From positions 92,637-156,636 of the forward strand of contig DDFC01000007.1 of NCBI GenBank assembly GCA_002336895.1: 64,000 nt of DNA, read 5' to 3'. The DNA is from Verrucomicrobiaceae bacterium UBA1938 (GTDB lineage: Bacteria > Verrucomicrobiota > Verrucomicrobiia > Verrucomicrobiales > Verrucomicrobiaceae). This document shows, piece by piece, positions 53,501 through 60,766 of the stretch (position 1 is the first letter of the stretch; every line of letters begins with the position of its first letter). A model generated the notes under the pieces. That model did no database searches. It was not told where the DNA came from and saw only the letters and a list, made by a program, of their open reading frames with translations. The translations under genes were made by a program, and so were the position numbers.

Positions 53501-53764
53501 AAAATCCCCGTCCAGCTCACCACCGAGGTGAAACGCGGCGACATCCTCTGCTTCATCATTCACAACGAAGGCGGCACCGACAGCGACAGCTTTGACTGGC
53601 AGCCCACCATCAGCCGTGCCGACACCGGTGAGATGCTCACCAACCTCAAAAACGACTTCTGCGACTCCAGCCGCTGGCCCTTCGGCCGTGCCAAACCTCA
53701 GAGCCCCCTCAGCCAGCTCGCTCAGGTGCTGCTCATCAGCAATGAGTTCATGTTTGAGGATTGA
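50504..53764 (+). CDS. Planctomycete-type cytochrome c with DUF1549 and DUF1553 domains
   Basis: 1086 residues. Signal peptide (about 1-25), then the PSCyt1 heme domain with CYDCH at 48-52 and GLRLDSRAAVIHGSDYG. DUF1549 covers about 155-375 (FVGAKLKAAGLDFA, RWARFWMDVVRYADTNGYQ, GLTVACARCHDHKFDPI, whose CxxCH is a second heme-like site). DUF1553 covers about 630-880 (NPLTARVIVNRVWLQHFGKP, RQRLDYETMRDAILAASGEL) and resumes at the C-terminus (LAQVLLISNEFMFED) after an inserted beta-rich segment (about 885-1060). Periplasmic; generally thought to take part in carbohydrate or sulfated-polysaccharide oxidation. Its usual DUF1501 partner is not adjacent. Confidence 0.93.
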   Translation: MTLRFQFPSLVLGGFAVASSLASAAESFPPDQIEFFEKNVRPVLAERCYDCHGAHKHQNGLRLDSRAAVIHGSDYGKVVEPGNPSASKLIKAVNHAAGVEAMPKKGDKLSAPQIAALEKWISMGLPWPAEAAPAAHAKADPMQHWAYKPVQKPALPAGFTGNPIDAFVGAKLKAAGLDFAAPADTATLTRRLYLTITGLPPTYDELQKKQNPQQLISELLANPAYGERWARFWMDVVRYADTNGYQVAGRSNFYPYAYTYRDWIVKAFNDDMPYDKFVSYQLAADRMTADTPNSPNLAAMGFYNVGERFINDRLLIADDRIDVIGRGLLGLTVACARCHDHKFDPIPSRDYYAIYSILNSSDEPDDTAMPVIGKAANENDAKDYDAKVAEIAKKELDFKRTVYDEFRKPERLAEYLAFAQETVDIKDSTDFKGKAGQMKLRDRVANQWRDFLKRYALTAKPHAAMVAWNRFAKLPEAEFAAKSPTIVQELTKPESGCTPEIAAVFTQTPPKSMKDVALSYARIILDSKVEPVRQLMQDKLSPMSVPVEGANVFFTRKDSETVVRYNNERTKLDSTHPGTPPRAMVMLDKPKPQDVRVFIRGNPGRQGDPAPRAWLTMFGGEKFTDGSGRLELAKHIASKDNPLTARVIVNRVWLQHFGKPLVSQTSDFGVQTPKPLQAELLDYLAATFMENGWSLKKLHTMILSSRTFQQSSHATPEKTVKDAENDLLSRFNRQRLDYETMRDAILAASGELNAGKHGGRAVELNAKDADTWRTLYLKVDRYDQASVPAMFDFANPDGHSPQRFNTTVPQQALFLMNSPFIRGRADAIAKATPLNGTTLDSESIRSMYHRVLARDPKPDEVELAQRFAADATTLNAEKPFRWSYGTMKFSRSPDGKPSFTDFQAFANLTERGNGGQKLWSPGPKIPDPTWGHVFWANYGGHAAPDGSVVTARWHVPTDMKVSIDSTLSRSSDRGDGVRGWIYNMRTGILAEQLCTPQNKKIPVQLTTEVKRGDILCFIIHNEGGTDSDSFDWQPTISRADTGEMLTNLKNDFCDSSRWPFGRAKPQSPLSQLAQVLLISNEFMFED

Positions 53765-53771
53765 GTTTAGC

Positions 53772-55523
53772 TTACTTCGCCAGAGCGAGAAACTTTTTCT
53801 CCTCTGGCAGCAGGAGTGTGGCAGATATTTTTTCGGCTATTTGAAACCCCGACGCTGCGTCGCCCTGAGTTGCCAGCATGGCGGCCAGCACAGCGCGCTC
53901 TCCCGGTGCCCATGTCAGATGCAGCAGTCTTTTAAGCATGCCGGACTCCTGCAGCGGAGCATGAAGACGATGAGCGGCCATGGCTCTGAGCAGCAGCAGT
54001 CGTGAAGAGGCTTCGCCATCTGCTGACGCTTGCATGGACGTGATCCGGAAGGTCACCACCTCGATCGACTCCCCTGCCAGCAGTGCCAGATAATCGGCGC
54101 GAAAGGCATTGGCTTGATTACCCGGTGTCAGGCTTGCGATTTCCGTGGCCATCTGGAGCATCCCATGAGTGTTGTGGACATTGAGATGCAGCGCATACGC
54201 CTTCTCCAGAAGGGATAGGCGAAACTGCGGTGCAGATGCCAGGGTGGCAGTGGCACGATAGCAATCTGTGGCCAGATCCAAAACACCCAGCCTTTCCGCA
54301 GCCTCAGCCACCTGCACTGCAGCCTGAGAATCCTGCCCGCGCCCCGTAGCTCCAAATGCCAGGTTCAAATGCTGCCGCACACGGGCAGCCTCGGCTCCTT
54401 GAACGGAAACGAGCCTTGCCTGCCAGAGGTGAAATGAAACGGCACCCAGCACCTTCTCCATGTCACGGTTCAAAACCATGCGCAGATCGTCCCACCGACC
54501 GGCCTGCGCCAGCGCCTCCAGCTTCAGCTTCGCAATATCTGCGGGCATGTCTTTCCATTTCAGTTCAGGCGGCAGGAACTCCATGAGCCGCTTATGCTCG
54601 CCCAAAGAAGACAGCCAGCGTGCGCAGGCGAGCCTTTGCCCCTCATCTGCGCCAGCGGCAGCCAATGTCTCACGATTCAAGATGGCCTCACGCTCCTCCG
54701 GCCGGAGCCTCACAAGAGCTGCGAGAACTGAATACCGTAGCCCTTCAACATCGGCTTGGTGCAGCCTCTCCACCATCTCCACCAGTCGCTCGGCCTCTCT
54801 CGCTGACAAGGTGGGTTCAGCCGCCAGAATACTGATGGACTCCGCAGCATTCACACCGCCCTCCTGAGCCATGAGCCATAGACTGCTTCGACCACGCTGG
54901 CGCACGTCTGGATGCGGCTGCTTGAGATCAAGAATCGCCATTTTGAGCAGGGCCTGCGCGTCACCGCTCGTGTTATTCAACGCCACCCTGAGCCGGAAGT
55001 CTGCCTCGCTGTCACGTCGCTCCATCTTCAGCAGGTAGGCCTCAGCTTCAGCAGCCTGTGCATTCTTTGCTCGAATGGCCTCGGGCAGTTGGGCGAGAGT
55101 TTTGCGCGCGGCCTCATGAGATCCAAGATCGACCTGCGCTCGCGCCAGCTTGGTGAGATCCTCAGTGACCGCATCATGCCCGCCGGAAAGTCGCTGCAGC
55201 GTTTGAACAACGTCGGAAGGGTGAGAGTGAGTTTGAATCTGGAATGCAGCAATGGCCCGAACAACCTCAGAATCATCCGGGGCCATTTCAGAAGCTTCTC
55301 GAATGCAGCGGGCGGCCTCGCCCCACTCTTCTTTCTCCATTTGAAGACGGGCTGATGTCAGCAACTCCCCGGCTTGACGGGAGCGCCACCAGCGCACTGC
55401 TGGTCTGCCTCCCAGCCACAAAGTCATCAAAAGCAGAAAGCCACTGAGCAAGATCCGGCTCAACCATGGGAAATGGCGGCGGGGCTGGCGTTCAGCAGCA
55501 GAACTGGAGCGGAGTTTTTTCAT
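53772..55523 (-). CDS. Membrane-anchored TPR-like helical repeat protein
   Basis: 583 residues from the ATG at 55523 (MKKLRSSSAAERQPRRHFPW); an earlier start at 55553 is possible. A basic N-terminus and one TM helix (about 22-42, ILLSGFLLLMTLWLGG) anchor it, and the rest is all-helical with TPR-like units, most clearly AARCIREASEMAPDDSEVVR and ARAQVDLGSHEAARKTLAQL. No catalytic motif is evident. Its stop lies 7 bases from that of the cytochrome gene, convergent. Probable periplasmic scaffold or assembly factor; function unknown. Confidence 0.8.
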   Translation of the reverse strand: MKKLRSSSAAERQPRRHFPWLSRILLSGFLLLMTLWLGGRPAVRWWRSRQAGELLTSARLQMEKEEWGEAARCIREASEMAPDDSEVVRAIAAFQIQTHSHPSDVVQTLQRLSGGHDAVTEDLTKLARAQVDLGSHEAARKTLAQLPEAIRAKNAQAAEAEAYLLKMERRDSEADFRLRVALNNTSGDAQALLKMAILDLKQPHPDVRQRGRSSLWLMAQEGGVNAAESISILAAEPTLSAREAERLVEMVERLHQADVEGLRYSVLAALVRLRPEEREAILNRETLAAAGADEGQRLACARWLSSLGEHKRLMEFLPPELKWKDMPADIAKLKLEALAQAGRWDDLRMVLNRDMEKVLGAVSFHLWQARLVSVQGAEAARVRQHLNLAFGATGRGQDSQAAVQVAEAAERLGVLDLATDCYRATATLASAPQFRLSLLEKAYALHLNVHNTHGMLQMATEIASLTPGNQANAFRADYLALLAGESIEVVTFRITSMQASADGEASSRLLLLRAMAAHRLHAPLQESGMLKRLLHLTWAPGERAVLAAMLATQGDAASGFQIAEKISATLLLPEEKKFLALAK

Positions 55524-55557
55524 CTGCCTGAAGGAAAAACAGCGGGGTCGCACAAAC

Positions 55558-55600
55558 AGAAAAGATGACCCGGCGGGAAGAAGCTCCCCACCGGGTCATC
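55558..55600 (-). terminator. Terminator after the PEP-CTERM gene
   Basis: Stem GATGACCCGG (55564-55573) / CCGGGTCATC (55591-55600), partly extended inward by G-C pairs, is followed on the minus strand by TTTTCTGTTT. It separates the phosphatase/PEP-CTERM operon from the TPR gene downstream. Confidence 0.85.
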
Positions 55601-55619
55601 CAGGCCAGCAACACATCAT

Positions 55620-56252
55620 TTACACACGACGACGGCGGAACACCGCACCGCATGCACCAAGGCCAAGCAGCAGAACCCGCGAAGGCTCAGGAGCTGCCGT
55701 CACGGTGGTCAGGCTCAAATTGTCATAGAACGCACCGGCAGGAAGCACGACCTTGCTGACCCCGGAGAGCGCCAGAGACGACTGATTGACCGAGAATCCA
55801 GAAGACGTCTGGTTCACATCAATGCTGTAGAGCAGAGAGTCCAAGGCGTTGTAGAACTCGATCGCCGTGCCAAACGGGGTGCCGAGCGTGCTGTTGTCCA
55901 GCGTCACTGCAAAGGCCGAAATGTCCTGGGGAGTGCTGAAGCTCAACAAGACCGACTGGTCCACGGCATCAAGCGCATTGCCCGAGATCGGCGCACCGTA
56001 TCCACGCGCCGACGGATCCCCGACGGTGATGGCTGGTGCGGTGGTATCAGGACGGTAGCTGGGCGCGGGCAGCGGATCGCCATTGGAATCGACGGTTTCG
56101 ATGTAGGCGTACGCAGATGACAGCGTTCCCACAAGGGGGCTGCCGGAGACAGAGGGCGTGGCATCGGAGCTGAAAGTGAAATTCAAAACCGTGGCCCCCT
56201 GCGAGCTGGCGCACATGGCGGCCAGCGCGAGGAAAGGAAGAAATCGCTTCAT
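55620..56252 (-). CDS. PEP-CTERM sorting-signal protein
   Basis: 210 residues. Signal peptide MKRFLPFLALAAMCASSQG; a beta-rich, Ser/Thr-rich mature domain without recognised enzyme motifs; and a typical PEP-CTERM tail with Pro-Glu-Pro at 188-190, hydrophobic residues 192-205 and RRRR at 206-209. Such proteins are processed by an exosortase, which is not in this window. It starts 23 bases after the alkaline phosphatase stop on the same strand, and a terminator follows, so it is the last gene of a likely three-gene operon. Confidence 0.9.
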   Translation of the reverse strand: MKRFLPFLALAAMCASSQGATVLNFTFSSDATPSVSGSPLVGTLSSAYAYIETVDSNGDPLPAPSYRPDTTAPAITVGDPSARGYGAPISGNALDAVDQSVLLSFSTPQDISAFAVTLDNSTLGTPFGTAIEFYNALDSLLYSIDVNQTSSGFSVNQSSLALSGVSKVVLPAGAFYDNLSLTTVTAAPEPSRVLLLGLGACGAVFRRRRV

Positions 56253-56275
56253 GAGAATAGCGGATGAAGGGAGTT

Positions 56276-58207
56276 TTACTTCGCACCACCAATGGCGGCC
56301 TGCATCGCCTTGAAGAAGGCGTCGGTGTTGTCAAAGACACCGGTGAACGCGGCGGCACCACGGCCACCAGCAGAGAGGGGAATGTCGGATGCCGTGTGCA
56401 CGGCGCTCTGGACACCCGTGCCAGGCTGCTGGCCGGTGACCAGGAAATTGCCGGCAGTGTCGCGGGCGATGGGGTCCTGGTTGTAGGTCGGATTGGTCAG
56501 CCAGTCTTCATAGCGGTCCGAGTTGCCTGCATAGCCAATCAGCATGCGGTAGTCCACATCCATCGTGGTGGGATAACCGTCGGCAGCATTGGTGTAAGCT
56601 GGGAACTTGGCATTGTCATAGGTGCCCACGACCGGAGCGCGGAGCTGAGCGGCGCCACCGCCGGAAGCTGCACGTGTGACCAGGGAGCTGTTGGTAACGA
56701 GGCTGCCGCCGATGATATTGATGCCAGCGCACTCATGGTCGGCGGTCACGATGATGAGCGTGTCCGGGTTCGCAGCCTGGAAGGCAATGCAACGAGCGAC
56801 GGCCTTGTCCATTTCGATCGCATCATGAACCCAGCGCTCGGTGTCCATGTTGTGGGCCTGCTTGTCCACGGAGGCGGCTTCGATCATGATGACAAACCCA
56901 TTGGCATTCTTGCTCAGTACGCTGAGCGCCTTGTCTGTCATCTCCTCAAGCATGGGCTGGTCAGGATAGGTGCTGATCAGGCTCCCTGCAGCTGCGGTAC
57001 TGGTACGGCGGTAGGCGATCTTGTCCATGGACACATCCATGTGGCCTGAATTGAAGAGACCGAGCAGCTTGGTCTCGCTGCCGGTCATCGCATTAAGACC
57101 AGCGAGGTTCGGCGCATAATAGAAGCCCGCGGTCTGGAAATCGGCGATCAAGTCGCGGTTCGGGTCCACGGCACCGGCAGGCACACTCCAGCCGGCCTGG
57201 ATGTCGCTTGGCACCACATAGTCAGCGCCGGAGGCGGTGCTGCTGTTGACACGTCCAGACCCGCCTGTGGTGGAAGGGAGGAACCACTTGCGGCCACCGC
57301 CCATCAAAACGTGAAGGTTGTGATTGGCAGCGGCTTCATCCAGATACATGTCACAGATGCCGGTGCCGGCGCCACGGTCCTGGGTGGAGGCGGCAAAGGC
57401 GGCAGGCGTGGCGTCTTCCACGTCAGCCGTGGTGATGATGCCGAGCCATTTGTCCTGTGTGCGGGCAAGGTAGTTGCCCATGTGCTCGACACGCGGGTTG
57501 TCCCACTTGTCAGCCGTGTCATCAGGAAAGACGCCTTCCTGGCCGTTGTTGGCCTTGTTGCCGGTGGAATAGCAGTGGGCGCCAGGGGCGGAGTCCGTGA
57601 CAATCGAGTTCAACGAATGTGTCGTGACGATGCCGGTGACTGGCAACGTGTCGATGGCCAGAGGATCCACGGCCTTGCCAAGCGCAGCTCCTTTGGAGAC
57701 GATGCGCGCGGCAGTGCGGTGGGCGATGCCCGTGCCGTCACCGATGACCCAGATGATGTTCTTCGCCTTGCGTCCGGCATTCAGCGTGATGCTGGCGATC
57801 TCAAAGTTACCCGTGGCGGTTGCCTGAAGAGAGTCGCTTTGCGTGGCTTCGACCGTCAGTGTCTTCACACCGGGGGTGTTGTTGGAATACGCACGGACAG
57901 TGGCGCTGAACTTGTCAGAACCGATGCTGGTGATGGCAGAAGCTCCTGAGGCGGGCACCACGGCGACACCATTGACCTTGAAGACGACGCTCGTGATCGT
58001 CTTCCCGGCATCAGCCTGGATGGTGGCCTGCAGGTCAAACCGCTGGGCCGGAAGGAAGCGGGAGATGTAGGGCGGTGTGGAGTCGTTGTAGCTGAACAGA
58101 GCGCTGGGCGGGTTCAGACGGGTGACGGAAGGCGCCGCGAAGGCGCTGCTGAGGGCGCTTAGGCCGCTCAACGCAGCAATGAAGTGCGTGGCATGTTTGA
58201 GTTTCAT
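56276..58207 (-). CDS. Alkaline phosphatase (PhoA family) with N-terminal extension domain
   Basis: 643 residues. Signal peptide (MKLKHATHFIAALSGLSALS), then a beta-rich Ig-like region (about 27-140, DLQATIQADAGKTITSVVFK) not present in E. coli PhoA, and the phosphatase core. Metal and nucleophile residues are recognisable: Asp157 in VIGDGTG, Ser206 in IVTDSAPGAH, ADVEDATPAAF, the Glu in MIEAASVDKQAHN (metal ligands) and VTADHECAG. It releases phosphate from monoesters in the periplasm or at the surface. The start overlaps the DUF3299-like stop by four bases (ATGA). Confidence 0.92.
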   Translation of the reverse strand: MKLKHATHFIAALSGLSALSSAFAAPSVTRLNPPSALFSYNDSTPPYISRFLPAQRFDLQATIQADAGKTITSVVFKVNGVAVVPASGASAITSIGSDKFSATVRAYSNNTPGVKTLTVEATQSDSLQATATGNFEIASITLNAGRKAKNIIWVIGDGTGIAHRTAARIVSKGAALGKAVDPLAIDTLPVTGIVTTHSLNSIVTDSAPGAHCYSTGNKANNGQEGVFPDDTADKWDNPRVEHMGNYLARTQDKWLGIITTADVEDATPAAFAASTQDRGAGTGICDMYLDEAAANHNLHVLMGGGRKWFLPSTTGGSGRVNSSTASGADYVVPSDIQAGWSVPAGAVDPNRDLIADFQTAGFYYAPNLAGLNAMTGSETKLLGLFNSGHMDVSMDKIAYRRTSTAAAGSLISTYPDQPMLEEMTDKALSVLSKNANGFVIMIEAASVDKQAHNMDTERWVHDAIEMDKAVARCIAFQAANPDTLIIVTADHECAGINIIGGSLVTNSSLVTRAASGGGAAQLRAPVVGTYDNAKFPAYTNAADGYPTTMDVDYRMLIGYAGNSDRYEDWLTNPTYNQDPIARDTAGNFLVTGQQPGTGVQSAVHTASDIPLSAGGRGAAAFTGVFDNTDAFFKAMQAAIGGAK

Positions 58208-58905
58208 GGAGTGTCGGGGGTGAGGTTGTTGTCTCGGTTTCTTCTGGGGTTGAAGAAAGGGGCTGGGGCGTCTGAGCGCGGCAGCGCGCCCACGTCACTT
58301 GGCAGCGGCACAGCCCGGCCTGACTGAAAGGCAATGGGCTTCCGCACTTCCAACAAGGCTCCGGTCCGGGCGTCGGTCACAGCTTCACATCGCAGCCTCA
58401 GGTGCGAGACACGACCGCTCAGCTCCTGGTGGGACCCCAGTTCCAGCGTGCCGTAGAGGGTCATCTTTTCCCGCCTCCACGCAGGCGCATCATGTCCCCT
58501 CACGGGCAGGATGACATAAAGCATCTGGGGCGGAATGCTGTCCGCCAGCCCCTCTTCACGCTCGTTGTAGGCACGCGGAGTTGCGCAAAAAAGAAAGGCG
58601 CTGGTGTCGATGTCAGCGTGCCTGACCATGAAACCCGTGATGCAGATCTTCCTGCCGTTCAGCTCCTTGATTTTGGCGGTGTATTCCAGCCCCTTGGGTC
58701 CGGCTGGCGTCACAAACACTTCATCAAAAGAGAGCGGCTCATGACTCCTGCGACTCTCTTCAGGAAAGGCCTTCGGCTCCTGCTCCACCTGCGTTGCCCC
58801 GGCTGGCTTGGCCTCCTCTGAAGCACCGCCTCCTGCCAGAGTCATAAACAACGCCGCAGCCAGTGCAGTGAGTGGAATCAGCAATGTAAGCGGGCGGAGT
58901 TTCAT
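58204..58905 (-). CDS. DUF3299-like exported protein
   Basis: 233 residues from the ATG at 58905; a GTG at 58923 adds six. N-terminal signal or anchor (MKLRPLTLLIPLTALAAALF), a low-complexity stretch, then a compact domain (about 60-160) with NGRKICITGFMVRH, the FLFCATPRAYNE turn and MLYVILPVRG followed by YGTLELG, the pattern of DUF3299, a small OB-like domain. Pro-rich tail. It heads the likely DUF3299-phoA-PEP-CTERM operon and lies just downstream of a large palindrome. Function unknown; the domain is frequent near ABC export and phosphatase genes in some bacteria, which I note as recollection rather than evidence. Confidence 0.7.
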   Translation of the reverse strand: MKLRPLTLLIPLTALAAALFMTLAGGGASEEAKPAGATQVEQEPKAFPEESRRSHEPLSFDEVFVTPAGPKGLEYTAKIKELNGRKICITGFMVRHADIDTSAFLFCATPRAYNEREEGLADSIPPQMLYVILPVRGHDAPAWRREKMTLYGTLELGSHQELSGRVSHLRLRCEAVTDARTGALLEVRKPIAFQSGRAVPLPSDVGALPRSDAPAPFFNPRRNRDNNLTPDTP

Positions 58906-58950
58906 CGCCGCCGACAGGAGCACTCATCATTTTTGCATCAATGCATCAAG

Positions 58951-58985
58951 CGGAACGAAATCGTTCCGGGAACGTTTTCGTTGCG
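58951..58985. promoter_or_regulatory. 35-bp near-perfect palindrome upstream of the phosphatase operon
   Basis: AACGAAATCGTTCC (58954-58967), G, GGAACGTTTTCGTT (58969-58982) are reverse complements with one mismatch in 14; the outer bases extend it to 58951-58985 with one more mismatch. Inside, a second perfect dyad CGGAACGA-AA-TCGTTCCG (58951-58968) overlaps it. It is centred about 63 bases before the DUF3299-like ATG and 217 bases before the divergent gene, fitting an operator. A tandem TGCATCAA repeat (58934-58949) lies next to it. Confidence 0.6.
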
Positions 58986-59184
58986 CAGACCCATGAGTCG
59001 AAAATGTTGCGATGAACATGTCCTGCCTTCTTCAGAAACGAAAACTTAATCGGCGGCAAATGGTGAACGTTGTGTCACTTGCCAGCCAGACACAGCTCAC
59101 ATCTTCTGATGTGCCTTGCCATCTGATTTCACTTGGAACATGCCCCATCATTCCAGCATTCATCACACCACGAATCGCCACGCC

Positions 59185-59964
59185 ATGCAGTGCTTTTTCA
59201 TGGCATGGATGATGGCTGCTGTTTCTGCCCAATCAGAGACCCCGCCCTCATTCTCTCCCCCCCATCCTTATTCCCTGTCCCGATACGTGGCCTCGTGGGA
59301 AAAAAATCCTTTCACGCTCAAGACAACTCCAGCCACGGAGCAACGTGCATCCTTTGCCGAGCACTTGGTCATCGCATCTGTGTACGGAAACCTGGCGGAT
59401 CCGACCGTGGTTCTGGCCAACGTTAAAACCCATGAGAGGATACGCCTGCAAACGAGCCGGTCGAATGCCAGCAACATTCAGCTGGTTCGCCTGCACACAG
59501 GAAATGGAAAACGGGATGACATGCTGGCCATTGTGTCCATGGGCGCAGAGACATCCGAAATCCGTTATGGCACAGACTACCTCAGGCAGATGTCAGCCTC
59601 GGGGACTGCCCAGCCAACACAGTCTGTCCTGCAAAAACGCCAGCAGTCAGTCAGTCAGCACTCCGGCGGCGCTGCTCAGCCTCCTCCATCCACATCGCCG
59701 CAGGTTGCAGGAGGCGGCGCTTCAGCCCCCGGTTCGCTACCAGGGGCAGTCCCTCAGCAGGAAGGATGGCTGGTCGCTGGTTCCTTCAATCAATCCACCG
59801 GCAGCGGCTCACACAGCAGCCAGACTGGCTCCACACAAAGCGACAATCACACATCGACACCATCAGTGGCCGAGGGACCTTCAGGCACCGCTTATCTGTC
59901 TCTCCGGCGGTACACCTTTCGGGCTGGAGACGAATTTCCCATCCCCAACCCTGATCCTCAGTAG
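59185..59964 (+). CDS. Secreted low-complexity protein, unknown function
   Basis: 259 residues from the ATG at 59185 (MQCFFMAWMMAAVSAQ); a longer frame with starts at 59140 and 59116 (TTG) is open. A short signal peptide leads to a small folded part (residues about 25-120: RYVASWEKNPFTLKTTPATE, ASVYGNLADPTVVLANVKTH) and a Ser/Gln/Gly/Pro-rich tail (about 125-230) ending in YLSLRRYTFRAGDEFPIPNP. The segment NPFTLKT is reminiscent of type II secretion-related small proteins, but this is not strong. Divergent from the phosphatase operon. Function unknown. Confidence 0.55.
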   Translation: MQCFFMAWMMAAVSAQSETPPSFSPPHPYSLSRYVASWEKNPFTLKTTPATEQRASFAEHLVIASVYGNLADPTVVLANVKTHERIRLQTSRSNASNIQLVRLHTGNGKRDDMLAIVSMGAETSEIRYGTDYLRQMSASGTAQPTQSVLQKRQQSVSQHSGGAAQPPPSTSPQVAGGGASAPGSLPGAVPQQEGWLVAGSFNQSTGSGSHSSQTGSTQSDNHTSTPSVAEGPSGTAYLSLRRYTFRAGDEFPIPNPDPQ

Positions 59965-60022
59965 GCTCACAATGCTTGTCGCCTTGAGGCCAGCTCAAGC
60001 TTCATTTCGCAAAGCGGAGCGA

Positions 60023-60562
60023 TCAGCCAAGCTGCGAACGCAGATCCACCACCTTCGTCCTGGCAAACTCATCGTGCAGTGTTCGCTTGTTGCTGCGAAA
60101 GATCATCAGCGTGTCGATGAGCATGAAGAGGAAGTTGACCACTGGAATCAGATAAACAACCTGCAAGGCCACAATGCGCCGGGTGATGATGCGCGCCCTG
60201 TCACACGGGCCTCCGTCGATATTATCGATGCGGATTTTAAGAGCCTTCTTCCCGATCGTCTGGCCGTTGTGTAGAAAATTCCAATTGATGCCAATCATGA
60301 CGAGCAGCCCTACGACGGCCCACAAGGCGTTCTCAGGCCTGAAAGCGAATGCAGAGCCGCCGGCAGCCTGTCGTGCAGCCTCCCGTTGAAAGGTACCGGT
60401 CAGAAACTGCAGTGGCATGAATATGGCCATGAGGATGAGTGAATCGAGAAATGAAGCGCAGAGCCTATGCCAGCGGCTCGCGAGAGGCAGTTCCTGATCG
60501 GGCAATGGCGCAGTCAAGACAGCGGCCTGCGGTGCGGCATATGGATTGAATTCTTCGTTCAT
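60023..60562 (-). CDS. RDD family membrane protein
   Basis: 179 residues. The RDD signature appears as LASRWHRLCASFLDSLILMA (Arg, Asp and Asp spaced around TM1), followed by a second membrane segment (ALWAVVGLLVMIGINWNF) and GQTIGKKALKIRI, then a third (LQVVYLIPVVNFLFMLIDTL) and KRTLHDEFARTKVV. Three predicted TM helices. RDD proteins have been linked to ion transport and solute handling, but most are uncharacterised. The N-terminal MNEEFNPYAAPQA is a tail common in PVC RDD proteins. It converges on the preceding secreted protein gene. Confidence 0.88.
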   Translation of the reverse strand: MNEEFNPYAAPQAAVLTAPLPDQELPLASRWHRLCASFLDSLILMAIFMPLQFLTGTFQREAARQAAGGSAFAFRPENALWAVVGLLVMIGINWNFLHNGQTIGKKALKIRIDNIDGGPCDRARIITRRIVALQVVYLIPVVNFLFMLIDTLMIFRSNKRTLHDEFARTKVVDLRSQLG

Positions 60563-60766
60563 GACATATGGCGCATATCACAAAGCTCGCCGCCGAGTCG
60601 ATGCAAAACCGCCCCGGCGCTCTGAAACTGGCCATTGCCACATCCCCTCCCCTGGCATGGACTTTCCTGCCCGGCCTAGACGATCCGCCCCTAAACCGGC
60701 AAGATCACGCATTCCTTGTCGTACATGCCCCCGATATTGACCTTCCATCTCAACCCTTAGCACACC

